A stretch of 64,000 nt of DNA from Gallibacterium genomosp. 3. Its GTDB lineage: Bacteria; Pseudomonadota; Gammaproteobacteria; Enterobacterales; Pasteurellaceae. Shown here piece by piece: positions 1 through 9,707 of the stretch. The notes beneath the pieces are model-generated. The model saw nothing but the letters and a program-made list of their open reading frames with translations. It was not told the DNA's origin and did not search any database. The stretch is from the NCBI RefSeq assembly GCF_001678475.1, contig NZ_JTJR01000035.1, positions 62,001 to 126,000 of the forward strand, in the 5' to 3' direction. Within the stretch, counting starts at the first letter, position 1; each line of letters begins with the position of its first letter. A program made the position numbers and the translations under genes.

Positions 1-133
1 TAATTCCATCCAATTCTGCAAGCTGTTCAACACGTTTAACCGCAACACCCGTCACACCTAATTGTGCAAGTTGAGCTAAATGTTCACTAACAGCACCTTG
101 CAAAGCCAATACACCTATCTTTAATGCTTTCAT
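1..133 (-). CDS. pdxT: PdxT, glutaminase subunit of PLP synthase (partial, 3' part outside window)
   Basis: About 44 N-terminal codons are visible, starting at the ATG complementary to 131-133 and reading MKALKIGVLALQGAVSEH, the typical PdxT start with the LALQGA motif. In this family PdxT hydrolyses glutamine and passes ammonia to PdxS for ribose-5-phosphate-dependent pyridoxal 5'-phosphate synthesis in the cytoplasm. Only one base separates it from the pdxS stop, so the two are translationally linked in one operon. The catalytic Cys/His/Glu triad lies beyond the left edge and cannot be checked. Confidence 0.95.
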   Translation of the reverse strand, partial: MKALKIGVLALQGAVSEHLAQLAQLGVTGVAVKRVEQLAELDGI

Positions 134-134
134 A

Positions 135-1022
135 TTACCAACCACGATCTTGCATTCTTTCAGCAGCAGAAAGCTGTGATATTTCAATCCCTTTCATCGC
201 TTCACCAAGATCTTCAGATAAACGAGCGATCAAATCATAGTCTTGATAATGTGTGGTAGCTTGTACGATTGCTTTGGCAAATTTTTCAGGATTTTCAGAT
301 TTAAAAATACCTGATCCAACAAAAACACCATCCGCGCCTAATTCCATCATTAATGCCGCATCTGCTGGTGTAGCAACACCACCCGCAGCAAAATTAACCA
401 CTGGCAATCTTCCTAACTGTTTAATCTGTAATAATAATTCAAAAGGAGCACCTAAATTTTTTGCCTCTGTCATTAATTCATCATGACTCATCGCAACTAC
501 CTTGCGAACTTGTGCATTGACTTTCCGCATATGACGTACCGCTTCTACAATATTGCCTGTTCCCGGTTCACCTTTGGTGCGCAACATTGCAGCCCCCTCA
601 CCAATACGTCTTAAGGCCTCACCAAGATCACGACAGCCACACACAAAAGGAACGGTAAACTCACTTTTTAACAAATGAAACTCTTCATCTGCTGGCGTTA
701 ATACTTCACTTTCATCAATATAATCCACGCCCATCGCTTCTAATACACGAGCTTCCGTAATATGACCAATTCTCGCTTTAGCCATTACAGGGATAGATAC
801 GGCATCCATCACTTCTTTAACGATACGTGGATTCGCCATTCTCGCCACGCCGCCAGCTTTACGAATATCAAAAGGTACACGTTCTAATGCCATCACCGCC
901 ACTGCACCCGCAGCTTCTGCAATACGAGCTTGCTCTGCATTGACTACATCCATAATCACGCCACCTTTTTGCATCTGTGCCATACCGCGTTTTACTACAT
1001 CACTACCAATAATTGTACTCAT
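135..1022 (-). CDS. pdxS: PdxS, pyridoxal 5'-phosphate synthase lyase subunit
   Basis: This 295-residue TIM-barrel protein condenses ribose 5-phosphate, glyceraldehyde 3-phosphate and PdxT-derived ammonia into PLP. The Schiff-base lysine lies in VMAKARIGH (about residue 82) and the second conserved lysine in [10 protein letters not shown]; the FVGSGIFKS phosphate-binding stretch is present near the C-terminus. The ATG at 1020-1022 follows AGGAG at good spacing and is preferred to the in-frame TTG one codon upstream. It is first in the pdxST pair. This DXP-independent route is found in only some gammaproteobacteria, including many Pasteurellaceae. Confidence 0.97.
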   Translation of the reverse strand: MSTIIGSDVVKRGMAQMQKGGVIMDVVNAEQARIAEAAGAVAVMALERVPFDIRKAGGVARMANPRIVKEVMDAVSIPVMAKARIGHITEARVLEAMGVDYIDESEVLTPADEEFHLLKSEFTVPFVCGCRDLGEALRRIGEGAAMLRTKGEPGTGNIVEAVRHMRKVNAQVRKVVAMSHDELMTEAKNLGAPFELLLQIKQLGRLPVVNFAAGGVATPADAALMMELGADGVFVGSGIFKSENPEKFAKAIVQATTHYQDYDLIARLSEDLGEAMKGIEISQLSAAERMQDRGW

Positions 1023-1151
1023 CAATTTATCCTCCGTTGTTATTTGAACGAACTTATTCTGGCGTAAATTGATGGGTTTAAAAGTGTCAATTTTTGATTA
1101 TTTAATGGGGTCAGAAAAAATAAATGATGTAGTAGAAATAGCAAATAATGA

Positions 1152-1409
1152 TTAAAGATCGAGTTCAAGATCAGACTCTACCTGACAACAACAAAGTAAT
1201 ACATCATCCTCTTGTAAAAAGGCTAATGGTGGCTGGCGATAACTTACCTGCCCTTGTAATAATTTTGCACGGCAAGCCCCACAATATCCTGAACGACATT
1301 GATATTCATGGGGAATATGTTGCTGCTCTAAGTTTTCCAGTAATGAACATTGATTATCATGCGAAAAAACGTGTCCGCTTCGTGTCAATTTGATTTGGTA
1401 AATCTTCAT
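1152..1409 (-). CDS. yfaE: YfaE-like 2Fe-2S ferredoxin for ribonucleotide reductase maintenance
   Basis: An 85-residue plant-type ferredoxin with the cluster signature CRSGYCGACRAKLL near residues 39-52 and a fourth cysteine in the unusual LLCCCQ tail. YfaE reduces the diferric-tyrosyl cofactor of class Ia ribonucleotide reductase NrdB in E. coli, where it sits beside nrdAB. Here it follows the kinase-like gene by 10 nt instead, and no nrd gene is in the window. The chosen ATG (1407-1409) fits the ferredoxin start MKIYQIKLTR; upstream in-frame codons would overlap the preceding gene. The function is inferred from the motif and length. Confidence 0.85.
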   Translation of the reverse strand: MKIYQIKLTRSGHVFSHDNQCSLLENLEQQHIPHEYQCRSGYCGACRAKLLQGQVSYRQPPLAFLQEDDVLLCCCQVESDLELDL

Positions 1410-1419
1410 ATTCAGTACT

Positions 1420-2136
1420 CTACTTACCGTAAGCCAAAACAAAACGGAATAAATTCAATAATGCAATTAGATCAGTACGTGCAATACAACGGAATAAACG
1501 TAGTCCTGCATACAACCAGCGCCATTTATTGACTAATTGGTAAGTATATTGCCATTGCTGTTCACCACCTTGCTGTCGGTAAACTGAAATGCTCTCTGCA
1601 ATTTGTTGATCAGATACTTTTTCACTTACATAAAGACTATGGATATAGAACAATAAATCACGTGCTTTTTGTAATTGCAAATTCTTACTAAATACTTGGG
1701 ATTCAAAATCAATAAAACGCACGCCATCTTCTTTCCATCCCATATCTCGAATAGCTGGACGACCATGGAAAAGATCTTGCTGATGTAACTGCGCTAATGC
1801 GGTAGCTGCATCACTCAGTAGCCTTTTTGCAAATTCAGGGGTTGTAGTTGGTTCATTTAAGTATCGTTTTACTGATTGCCCAACATCTTCAATCACAAAA
1901 TAAGTTTCTGCGACTAACACTAACGGTGCGACTGCGGCATGACGTTGATTTAAATCTTGCAGTGTTTTGATTTCCCGTTGTAATGAGGCTGTTGGATTTG
2001 GCTTTAACAGACGCATTGCCCCTGTTGTTTGTTCAACCTGTTTAATCCAATATTTCTTATCTGCATACTCAAATGGAAAAACCCTTTCATCAGGGTTTTT
2101 CGCAACTAAATCGGCAACATATTCAGAAAAATTCAT
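1420..2136 (-). CDS. Protein-kinase-fold (lipopolysaccharide kinase/BUD32-like) protein of unknown substrate
   Basis: A 238-residue soluble protein with the outline of a small-molecule or protein kinase fold. A lysine in KKYWIKQVE (about residue 32) and a glutamate in LQREIKTL could form the ATP-binding ion pair. FVIEDVG looks like a hinge, HGRPAIRDMGW like a catalytic loop and VRFIDFE like the DFG-equivalent metal site. The catalytic loop is atypical: where canonical kinases have HxD, this has HGR, so activity is uncertain. It lies 19 nt after nadV and 10 nt before yfaE, suggesting one transcript. I cannot name the substrate; Kdo/heptose kinase-like enzymes are the nearest known relatives by motif. 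Confidence 0.6.
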   Translation of the reverse strand: MNFSEYVADLVAKNPDERVFPFEYADKKYWIKQVEQTTGAMRLLKPNPTASLQREIKTLQDLNQRHAAVAPLVLVAETYFVIEDVGQSVKRYLNEPTTTPEFAKRLLSDAATALAQLHQQDLFHGRPAIRDMGWKEDGVRFIDFESQVFSKNLQLQKARDLLFYIHSLYVSEKVSDQQIAESISVYRQQGGEQQWQYTYQLVNKWRWLYAGLRLFRCIARTDLIALLNLFRFVLAYGK

Positions 2137-2155
2137 AAAAACATCCAGAACTTTA

Positions 2156-3568
2156 TTATTTTGTTACTTGTGGCTGATAACGCTGGGCATTCTGTTGTAC
2201 GTCAGCTAAATTCCAATCTATGAGTAATTTCCCATTTTCAAATATAGTTTGCATCATTGAATTTTCTGCATATTCGTTTAATGGTAAGTGATCAATATTG
2301 ATCGTTTTATATTTTTCACCATCCCAAATTAAATCTAAGCGTCCTTTTTTGCTTACTTTACCTTTATCTGTGATTGGTGCTTTATACACATCAACTAACT
2401 TACTATCTGTAATTACACAACTACATTTCATTGCAAAGCGGTGAGTATCTCGATTAATACTGGTATCAAAATTACCTTGTAGTAACGAACCACCACAACC
2501 GAGAATTAAATTTTCTACTGAGAAGCCATTATCTTGTAACGCTTTTAATAAATCCCATGTACTATTCTCATTAATCCCATCGCCCTGTAATACTCTGACA
2601 TTATTTAATACAAGATAGCCTTTCTGATTACGAGTAGTACCAAAAGTCTCTGCCAATTTTTCACACGCGAACAGTACATTCGTGATTGCATCACCACTAT
2701 CTGGACGTAAAACTAGTGGATATTTACGCTGTTTCACTTTATCCGCTAACTGCTTACAAAAGATATTGCCAATTGCGTTATAGTAGTCATAACTGTCAAC
2801 CACAATCGAAATTACAGAATCTTGGTACTTATCGAGTAAATTAGCATACGCTTCTGCTTCTCGTGCTTTTGACCACGACGTTATTGTACTATGTTCAGCC
2901 GCAGGCACACTAAAGCCAGCCATTTCTGCTGCATAATATTGACGCATAAACAGCAACGCACTGACATTATCTGTCCCTTTAAAATTGACTAAATGCGCAC
3001 CACCGCCAATTGAAGCACTTTCTTCACTCGATACCCCACGATAACCAAAATCATGCAGCATAAAAGGTAATGCATCAAAACTCTCTGCCGTTTCTTGTAG
3101 GAATTTACGACAAATTCGTTGATAGGAATGAGAAAGTGTTGCCACTGTACATGGATACCAAATTTTTAATAATAATGTTTCAAAAAAACTGACTAACCAT
3201 GCACAGTTCTGATCGGTATTTTCTACTGTTAATAACACATTATGATTATTAACTAAGCTTCCTTCCGGTACGGCACGAATTCGCAACGGAAGATAACCTT
3301 TATGCGTATCCAAAATATATTGCCAATTCACCCGATCAAATGGTAATCCATGTATCCGCATAATTTCTTCTGCTTCATCAATCATGGCTTGGGTAATAGG
3401 TTGGCAAAGATATTTTTTTAAATAATATTGCAAACCAAAAAACTGGGTATATCCATAACGCCCACCACGACTTTCAATATAATGATGCATATACGTCATC
3501 TTGTTTGGATATTGTGCTGAGTGGGAATATTTATATGAATCACTCATCAAGATAATATTTTTTTCCAT
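2156..3568 (-). CDS. nadV: NadV, nicotinamide phosphoribosyltransferase
   Basis: A 470-residue enzyme that joins nicotinamide to PRPP to give NMN, the first step of NAD salvage in Pasteurellaceae that lack de novo synthesis. Recognisable family blocks are LMSDSYKYSHSAQYP at the N-terminus, HDFGYRGVSS, the PRPP-binding region LRPDSGD, LQGDGINENS and GCGGSLLQGN. Length matches NAMPT/NadV. AGGAT precedes the ATG. It sits 24 nt downstream of the lipoprotein gene and 19 nt upstream of the kinase-like gene. Presence of nadV is the known genetic basis of V-factor (NAD) independence in this family; that phenotype is an inference here. Confidence 0.95.
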   Translation of the reverse strand: MEKNIILMSDSYKYSHSAQYPNKMTYMHHYIESRGGRYGYTQFFGLQYYLKKYLCQPITQAMIDEAEEIMRIHGLPFDRVNWQYILDTHKGYLPLRIRAVPEGSLVNNHNVLLTVENTDQNCAWLVSFFETLLLKIWYPCTVATLSHSYQRICRKFLQETAESFDALPFMLHDFGYRGVSSEESASIGGGAHLVNFKGTDNVSALLFMRQYYAAEMAGFSVPAAEHSTITSWSKAREAEAYANLLDKYQDSVISIVVDSYDYYNAIGNIFCKQLADKVKQRKYPLVLRPDSGDAITNVLFACEKLAETFGTTRNQKGYLVLNNVRVLQGDGINENSTWDLLKALQDNGFSVENLILGCGGSLLQGNFDTSINRDTHRFAMKCSCVITDSKLVDVYKAPITDKGKVSKKGRLDLIWDGEKYKTINIDHLPLNEYAENSMMQTIFENGKLLIDWNLADVQQNAQRYQPQVTK

Positions 3569-3592
3569 TATGGTTATCCTCTTGGCTTTAGC

Positions 3593-4240
3593 TTATTTTG
3601 CGATCAAACTTAATTTCGCTACCCGATCCCCTGAAAGGACACAGTCCATTTGATAAAATTTATTTCCATTCAAACGCATAGACGCTGTTAAACGCGATGT
3701 ACTTTGCGCACTATTAGCTGAAGTACGTAATACTTTTTTCGTTCCCGCAACTTGTTGGATTTTTGCAATACATAAATAATTTAATTTTGCTTCATCACCT
3801 GTACGAACAGCAGAAATATTGCGATCCGCAGAGTTATAGCCTAATTTTTGCACCCATTTTTCTGCTGCTTTTTCTACTGCTAATTGTTCATTATTTAGAT
3901 TACCTTTACTGAAATCATAGTAATGTTGATCATTGTTCACTGCTGCAACTCGCCCATTCTTCAAATAGATATTCTCTACTTTTTTTGGCGATTTCACGGT
4001 AATAAAGGTGATTTGTTGTTGATTAAAATAAGCGGTTGCTGTTTGTTGTCCTGTTTCATACGTGAAACTTGGTAAGCGTTGTGCAGTTTCTCTGATCGCT
4101 TTTAATGCAGCATCTTCTTTCGCTAATGGATCTGACACACTTTTAGATTCAGATACAGACGCTGTAGGAAAATGTAATTGACTACACGCTGATAATAATA
4201 ATGCCACCAACATAGAGGTGAATACTGATAATTTTTTCAT
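3593..4240 (-). CDS. Putative lipoprotein of unknown function
   Basis: A 215-residue protein with a classic lipoprotein signal: MKK, a hydrophobic stretch and the lipobox LLSAC with the cysteine at about residue 19. The mature part is hydrophilic, with no domain I recognise and two further cysteines (in YLCIAK and MDCVLSG) that could form a disulfide in the periplasm. It lies 24 nt after nagK and 24 nt before nadV, so it is probably co-transcribed with both. The second residue of the mature protein is Ser, not Asp, which under the usual Lol rule favours the outer membrane. Function unknown. Confidence 0.8.
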   Translation of the reverse strand: MKKLSVFTSMLVALLLSACSQLHFPTASVSESKSVSDPLAKEDAALKAIRETAQRLPSFTYETGQQTATAYFNQQQITFITVKSPKKVENIYLKNGRVAAVNNDQHYYDFSKGNLNNEQLAVEKAAEKWVQKLGYNSADRNISAVRTGDEAKLNYLCIAKIQQVAGTKKVLRTSANSAQSTSRLTASMRLNGNKFYQMDCVLSGDRVAKLSLIAK

Positions 4241-4264
4241 CTTTTTACTTCTCCATCTTATTAA

Positions 4265-5182
4265 TTAATCTCGACTTAAAAATAATGCTGCTGCTCCGCG
4301 CACACCGCCAGAATCCCCATGTTTTGCTTTCAAAATTGCAGGTACTACAGCACTACGCATTAAGTGTTTTGGTAAGCGTTGTGGTAACGCTTCATAGATA
4401 TAATCAAAATTAGATAATCCACCACCTAAAAAGATAGCGTCTGGATCTAATACTGTAATCAAATTACCAAAACAAATTGCCATTAATTCAATAAATTTAT
4501 CAACAAATTCCACCGTTTTTGCATCATTTTGATAGAAGCGTTGAATAATTTCTTTTGCTGAAAGCTTCTCTTTGAGTAAATCATGGTGTAATAGCTCAAA
4601 GCCTCGCCCTGAAAGATAAGTATCTAAGCAGGCTTCATTACCACAACCACATTGATAAATTGGTGCTTGATCCCAACCAAGGAGTTTCAATGCATGGTAA
4701 TTGAGTTGAATATGCCCCACTTCACCTGCCATACCAACTTTACCAGAATGTACTTTACCATTAAAGACTAAGCCACCACCAAAGCCGGTACCAATAATTA
4801 GCCCTAATACGGTTGCATATTGTTGACTATCAGCATCCCATGCTTCTGATAATGCAAAACAGTTTGCGTCATTTTCAATTCGTACTTCTCTTTGCAAACG
4901 TTCTGTTAAATCACGAATAATTGGTTTGTTATCTGCTACACGAATATTAGTAATTTCAGCAATCCCTGTATCACGACGCACAAAACCGGGTACACCAATA
5001 CCCACTGTCCCCTTGCAATTAAATTTTGCATCTGCTCTCTCTACTAATTGCACTACCGCATTTAACCAATCTTCATAAGATGTTTGTGGCGTATCAACTC
5101 GTTCACTATGAAGCTTTTCTAATTGTTGATTAAATACTGCCAATTCAATTTTAGTACCACCAATATCAATTCCGTATAACAT
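4265..5182 (-). CDS. nagK: NagK, N-acetyl-D-glucosamine kinase (ROK family)
   Basis: A 305-residue ROK sugar kinase closely resembling E. coli NagK from end to end. It shows the phosphate loop [15 protein letters not shown], the catalytic-region block [28 protein letters not shown] and the zinc motif [19 protein letters not shown]. It phosphorylates cytoplasmic GlcNAc, chiefly from recycled peptidoglycan. It is the first gene of a minus-strand array nagK-lipoprotein-nadV-kinase-yfaE with gaps of 10-24 nt. Its promoter must lie in the 265-nt divergent region shared with ribA. Confidence 0.95.
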   Translation of the reverse strand: MLYGIDIGGTKIELAVFNQQLEKLHSERVDTPQTSYEDWLNAVVQLVERADAKFNCKGTVGIGVPGFVRRDTGIAEITNIRVADNKPIIRDLTERLQREVRIENDANCFALSEAWDADSQQYATVLGLIIGTGFGGGLVFNGKVHSGKVGMAGEVGHIQLNYHALKLLGWDQAPIYQCGCGNEACLDTYLSGRGFELLHHDLLKEKLSAKEIIQRFYQNDAKTVEFVDKFIELMAICFGNLITVLDPDAIFLGGGLSNFDYIYEALPQRLPKHLMRSAVVPAILKAKHGDSGGVRGAAALFLSRD

Positions 5183-5447
5183 AATCTACGCTCGCTTAAG
5201 TTAGTCAAACTGGGCGGAATTATATCTTATTTTCTGGGCTTTACTAACCTTCCAAATCAATCATCAAGTTGTTATTAGAAACTATGACAATTTTTGCCTA
5301 CAATACTGCAATAAATAAAATACCCATAGTTCCTAAATAATCATCAAAAAGTAACAGAAAAATCGACAAATAATGTATATAATGTCACCCTTTTACATTT
5401 TTATTTGATTAGCATCACGCCATACATAACATAACTAAGGACAGAAA

Positions 5448-6074
5448 ATGGCAAAAATTGAACTTGTTGCTCAGGCAAACTTACCAACAGAATTTGGTAT
5501 TTTTAAAATTATCGGTTTTGAACATCCAGAAACTCATAAAGAACACGTTGCTTTAGTGTTAGGAGATGTCACCAATGATGAACCTGTATTAGCGAGGATT
5601 CATTCAGAATGTTTAACTGGTGATGCATTACATAGTCTAAAATGCGACTGTGGCTTTCAATTACAAGCAGCATTAAAGCAAATTAGTGAAGCAGGACGAG
5701 GCGTATTAATTTATCACCGTGCAGAAGGTCGTGGGATTGGATTAATCAATAAAATTCGTGCTTATGCGTTACAAGATCAAGGAATGGACACAATCGAAGC
5801 AAACTTAGCACTTGGATTTAAAGAAGACGAACGTGATTTTAGTGTTTGTGCTGAAATGTTTGAGTTATTAGGTGTTAAAGCCATTCGTCTATTAACTAAT
5901 AATCCTGAAAAAATTAATACGATGAAACAAGCAGGCATTAATGTAGTTGAACGTGTACCATTAAATGTAGGTGAAAACCGTTATAACACTGGCTATCTCA
6001 CCGTAAAAGCAGAAAAAATGGGGCATATGATTGTGCATACTCATGATTGCCAATGCGATCAACATAAAAAATAA
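5448..6074 (+). CDS. ribA: RibA, GTP cyclohydrolase II
   Basis: A 208-residue enzyme that opens GTP to 2,5-diamino-6-ribosylamino-4-pyrimidinone phosphate, the first step of riboflavin synthesis. The zinc cysteines are seen in [19 protein letters not shown] and the catalytic/GTP-binding region in [20 protein letters not shown] is the conserved C-terminal block. Length fits monofunctional RibA with no fused RibB domain. An isolated TATAAT lies at 5378-5383 without a clear -35. It is transcribed alone, ends at a strong terminator and is convergent with lptD. Confidence 0.97.
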   Translation: MAKIELVAQANLPTEFGIFKIIGFEHPETHKEHVALVLGDVTNDEPVLARIHSECLTGDALHSLKCDCGFQLQAALKQISEAGRGVLIYHRAEGRGIGLINKIRAYALQDQGMDTIEANLALGFKEDERDFSVCAEMFELLGVKAIRLLTNNPEKINTMKQAGINVVERVPLNVGENRYNTGYLTVKAEKMGHMIVHTHDCQCDQHKK

Positions 6075-6077
6075 CAA

Positions 6078-6114
6078 AACCCCCAGATTTATTATATAAA
6101 TCTGGGGTTTTATC
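6078..6114. terminator. Bidirectional rho-independent terminator between ribA and lptD
   Basis: A near-perfect stem pairs ccccagattta (6081-6091) with taaatctgggg (6097-6107). It is flanked by an A run on the left and a T run on the right, so it can stop both the ribA transcript and the convergent lptD transcript. Confidence 0.85.
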
Positions 6115-6131
6115 CTTTACTGGATTGAGAT

Positions 6132-8477
6132 TTAACGTAAGCTAAATGGATCTGAATATGGGATAATTCCAGTACTTAACATCTTACTCATACTGCTACC
6201 GTGGCGATTACCCAATCCTGAAATCTCAAAGTTAATTCCAAATGAATTATTATAGAAGGTATCATTACGATTTGAGTATTGTTGCCCTTCTTTTGGCGCT
6301 GTGAGATAACGTCTTGCACCAATATTTGCTTTCCAACAACAGGTACGGTATTCAACACCAATATATTGCTCTACTGGCTTATTCAATGAAATATCTTGAT
6401 ATACATGCCCAACAACGGCCCAGTTGTCGTTAATCTGCCACGCCGTTGCCAACCCTACTTGACGAATCTTCTGATCATACACATTGCTTCCCGTTAAATT
6501 TTGATCAATATATTTTTCACTAACATAACGATAAGATAATTGGATCAAATTTTCGGTAGATCGACGATACTCAAGCGCCATATTCATTAATGCAGTTTCA
6601 TCAAATAAAGTATCGTATTGATAACCGCCTTTCCAATTCCATTGTTGGTTAATCTTCCAGTTGGCTTCTGCCGCCCAAGAAGAGGAAGTTCCTTGAGTAC
6701 GATTTCTACTACTTTCATCAATTTTTGACGGCGTAAAATAAAGAATTTGCCCTAAAGAAAGATTAAAACGTTCATCTGCATCTTTATCAAAGAAGCGTGT
6801 TGTTCCACCAATAGTTAATTGATTTGCTGAAGCTATCCGGTCTAAACCACTATAACGTCTATCATTAAATAATGAGTAGAAATCTTGCTGCAATAAAATT
6901 GAATCATAGCCAAAGCCTAAATAACTGTAATTATCAGTTCCAATATTACTTTGATTTCGATAAGGGCGATAAACGTATTGTACTTTTGGTTCAATAGTTT
7001 GAGTATAGCCATCAAATAATGTTTTATTTGATGCTAATACAGTAGCCACTTCTGCTTTAAACTGAGGAATTACACGATTCACCGATTTTTCCACCTCTAC
7101 CGCATCAACAGCTTCGCCTTTTTTCTGCGAATAATGGGTTGCATACAATTTCGTTTCTAAATTTAGACTGCCATATCGATTGACCAATGGCATCGAAAGA
7201 GTAGGTTCCATATGGAAACGCCATGCTGATGGCATTTTTGCACTATCGTTTTTAAATTGTACGGCTTGTGAATAGAGAGAAAAATCAACTAAATCATTAA
7301 ATAATCCATCACGATAATAATTAAAATCAATCTGCGGCAAAGTCCGATAAGGTCCTACCGATACGGTATCAAATACTTGGAATTGCGTTGCAGATACGGT
7401 GAGATTGTAATTTGGTTGATAATAGCTTAATGCGAAACTTTGAGTGGCATAACCATCAGTACTACTACCATAAGGTGATGAAAAATCATTAAAATAACGA
7501 GGATCACTCACTTTAGTATAATTCACATTAAAACGCCAATTATCCCAAAGAGAACCACCATTTTGCCAATACACTAAATAACGAGGGTCATCCTGCGTAT
7601 AATCTTCATAACGATCATTTTTGATATATTCACCCGCTACAACTCCAGAACCTAAAATATTTAAATAACGCGCTTCACCCAAAAATTGTATCCCTCGACG
7701 ACTCATATATTTTGGCGTAATCGTCATATCATAATTAGGTGCAAGATTAAGATAAATCGGTTGCGCATAATAATAGCCATCTGTACTTGAAGCCCCAAAA
7801 TCTGGCATCAATAACCCTGAACGGCGACGATCTCCTATTGGGAATTGAACATAAGGAAAATAGAACACTGGCACGTCTTTTACATAAAACACCGCATTCC
7901 ATAAATCTGCATACTCTTCTTTGATATGTTGCTTCATTTCAGAGGCACGAATCTTCCATGAATTATTATTTGGCAAACAAGAAGTGAACGTCGCATTCTT
8001 TAATAAACGGTAATCTTGACGTAACTCTGCTTTTTCAGCATCACCACGGCCTTGTCGATCAACAAATTGGTAGTTGGAACGATAAATATTGGCATCTTTA
8101 GAATTAAGATGAATATCTGCTTTTTCCCCAACAACTTGCACTAAATTATCTTGGTAATTCATATTACCATTTACATACGCATAACGTTGAAGATCTTGCT
8201 TATTTCCTTTTTGCTCGACAAAAACAGAATCAGCTTGTAATTTACGATTCCCCTGCTCAACTTGCACATTACCCGTATAAAGGGCGTTATTAGGTTGGTT
8301 AATTTCCGCACTATCAGAATCAATATAAACAGGTAAATCATTAGGATCAGTTTTCACAACCTCCCCAGTAAAATGAGGAACACCTAATAAACATTGACTG
8401 GTCAAATCAGCATAGCTCGCTTGACTATATAACGCCGAGAGAATCGACAAGGATAAGAATGAATAATATTTTTTCAT
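6132..8477 (-). CDS. lptD: LptD, outer-membrane LPS assembly protein
   Basis: A roughly 781-residue outer-membrane beta-barrel that, with LptE, inserts lipopolysaccharide into the outer leaflet. The N-terminal signal peptide ends near SYADLTSQC. The OstA/LptA-like periplasmic domain follows (GNVQVEQGNRKLQADSV), then the LptD barrel. The four cysteines that form the interdomain disulfides are all visible: one near the mature N-terminus (SQCLLG), one in FTSCLPN and the CC pair in YRTCCWK. I chose the ATG at 8475-8477 (MKKYYSF) over an in-frame TTG at 8489 because it gives a compact signal peptide. It is transcribed alone. Confidence 0.95.
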   Translation of the reverse strand: MKKYYSFLSLSILSALYSQASYADLTSQCLLGVPHFTGEVVKTDPNDLPVYIDSDSAEINQPNNALYTGNVQVEQGNRKLQADSVFVEQKGNKQDLQRYAYVNGNMNYQDNLVQVVGEKADIHLNSKDANIYRSNYQFVDRQGRGDAEKAELRQDYRLLKNATFTSCLPNNNSWKIRASEMKQHIKEEYADLWNAVFYVKDVPVFYFPYVQFPIGDRRRSGLLMPDFGASSTDGYYYAQPIYLNLAPNYDMTITPKYMSRRGIQFLGEARYLNILGSGVVAGEYIKNDRYEDYTQDDPRYLVYWQNGGSLWDNWRFNVNYTKVSDPRYFNDFSSPYGSSTDGYATQSFALSYYQPNYNLTVSATQFQVFDTVSVGPYRTLPQIDFNYYRDGLFNDLVDFSLYSQAVQFKNDSAKMPSAWRFHMEPTLSMPLVNRYGSLNLETKLYATHYSQKKGEAVDAVEVEKSVNRVIPQFKAEVATVLASNKTLFDGYTQTIEPKVQYVYRPYRNQSNIGTDNYSYLGFGYDSILLQQDFYSLFNDRRYSGLDRIASANQLTIGGTTRFFDKDADERFNLSLGQILYFTPSKIDESSRNRTQGTSSSWAAEANWKINQQWNWKGGYQYDTLFDETALMNMALEYRRSTENLIQLSYRYVSEKYIDQNLTGSNVYDQKIRQVGLATAWQINDNWAVVGHVYQDISLNKPVEQYIGVEYRTCCWKANIGARRYLTAPKEGQQYSNRNDTFYNNSFGINFEISGLGNRHGSSMSKMLSTGIIPYSDPFSLR

Positions 8478-8560
8478 CGGACGTTTCAACTATCTCTTTA
8501 ACAACAAATGGTCAGCATTATAGCCTAAAACTAGGCCAAAGATGAGTAGTAAAATGAAAT

Positions 8561-8603
8561 AAAAAAGCGTTGGGTAAGGAGAATATTAACACCAACGCTT
8601 TTT
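8561..8603 (-). terminator. Rho-independent terminator after talB
   Basis: The stem pairs aaaagcgttgg (8563-8573) with ccaacgctttt (8592-8602). Read on the minus strand it ends in a run of six T, positioned downstream of the talB stop. Confidence 0.75.
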
Positions 8604-8655
8604 CTAAAAAATACAGGAATTATCTTACTGTATTAACATATCAATTCGCAATCAC

Positions 8656-9606
8656 TTATAGTTTTGCACTTAACATTGCTTCTAATTTTTCGATATCTGC
8701 CGCAAATTTACGAATTCCATCAGCAAGTTTTTCTACTGCCATCGCATCCATATTATGTTGCCAATAGAACTCAGCTTCTGTCATGGCTGCTGGGCGTGGT
8801 AACACTTCACCTTGATAATTAAGTTTACGTGGTAACTCGCCATTATTCTCTTGTAATTCTTTTAATAATGCAGGAGAAATGGTCAAACGGTCACAACCAG
8901 CTAACTCAGTGATTTCACCAATATTACGGAAACTTGCTCCCATCACCACAGTTTTATAGCCATATTGTTTGTAGTAGTTATAAATCTTAGTTACAGAAAT
9001 CACACCCGGATCTTCACTTGGTGCGAACTCTTTCTTATCGCCATTTGCTTTATACCAGTCTAAAATACGGCCTACAAATGGTGAAATTAAATAAACACCC
9101 GCTTCTGCACAAGCACGAGCTTGAGCTTCAGAGAATAATAGAGTGAGGTTACAGTTAATGCCTTCTTTTTCTAGAATTTCCGCAGCACGGATACCTTGCC
9201 AAGTTGAAGCAATTTTAATCAAAATACGATCATTGCTAATACCTGCTTCATTATAAAGCGCAATGAGTTTACGTGCTTTGGCAACGGTTGCTTCAGTATC
9301 ATAAGAAAGACGCGCATCCACTTCAGTAGAAATACGTCCTGGGACAATTTTTAAAATTTCTAAACCAATATTTACCGCTAATTTATCTTCTGCATCAATT
9401 AATTGTTGTGCTTTATCTGCACTTTTACTTTTTGCATAAGCAACAGCTTCATCAATTAATGAAGCGTATTGTGGTAACTGTGAGGCACTTAAAACAAGTG
9501 ATGGATTGGTTGTTGCATCTTCTGGTTGGTATTTTTTAATTGCTTCGATATCACCAGTGTCTGCAACGACAACTGTCATTTTGCGTAATGCATCAAGTTG
9601 AGACAT
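8656..9606 (-). CDS. talB: Transaldolase (TalB type)
   Basis: A 316-residue class I transaldolase of the pentose phosphate pathway, moving dihydroxyacetone units between sugar phosphates. Family landmarks are VADTGDI and EDATTNPSL near the N-terminus, the Schiff-base lysine in [11 protein letters not shown] (about residue 130) and VVMGASFRN. Length is that of TalB (317 in E. coli). AGGAG lies just upstream of the ATG. It is transcribed on its own between ubiD and lptD, with its own terminator. Confidence 0.96.
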   Translation of the reverse strand: MSQLDALRKMTVVVADTGDIEAIKKYQPEDATTNPSLVLSASQLPQYASLIDEAVAYAKSKSADKAQQLIDAEDKLAVNIGLEILKIVPGRISTEVDARLSYDTEATVAKARKLIALYNEAGISNDRILIKIASTWQGIRAAEILEKEGINCNLTLLFSEAQARACAEAGVYLISPFVGRILDWYKANGDKKEFAPSEDPGVISVTKIYNYYKQYGYKTVVMGASFRNIGEITELAGCDRLTISPALLKELQENNGELPRKLNYQGEVLPRPAAMTEAEFYWQHNMDAMAVEKLADGIRKFAADIEKLEAMLSAKL

Positions 9607-9707
9607 GAATTTACTCCTTTATTTGTGTCTGAAAAACTTTTGCATAGTATCACAGAACAGAATGGATTGAGTAGTCAGTTCTATAGCAATTATTGCTATT
9701 ATTAAAA

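Noticed and set aside
1026-1151. pdxS promoter from the minus-strand TTGACA at about 1084-1089
   Set aside because: No acceptable -10 lies 16-18 nt downstream, so the promoter cannot be assigned.
1148-1532. Plus-strand reading frames opposite yfaE and the kinase-like gene
   Set aside because: Antisense shadows of minus-strand genes with clear motifs and spacing.
5183-5447. An FMN riboswitch before ribA
   Set aside because: The leader is short and lacks the conserved RFN junction segments; such riboswitches normally precede ribB or the rib operon.
9683-9700. Small palindrome between ubiD and talB (atagcaat/attgctat) as a terminator
   Set aside because: The loop is a single base, the stem is AT-only in effect, and no clear T run follows on the minus strand.
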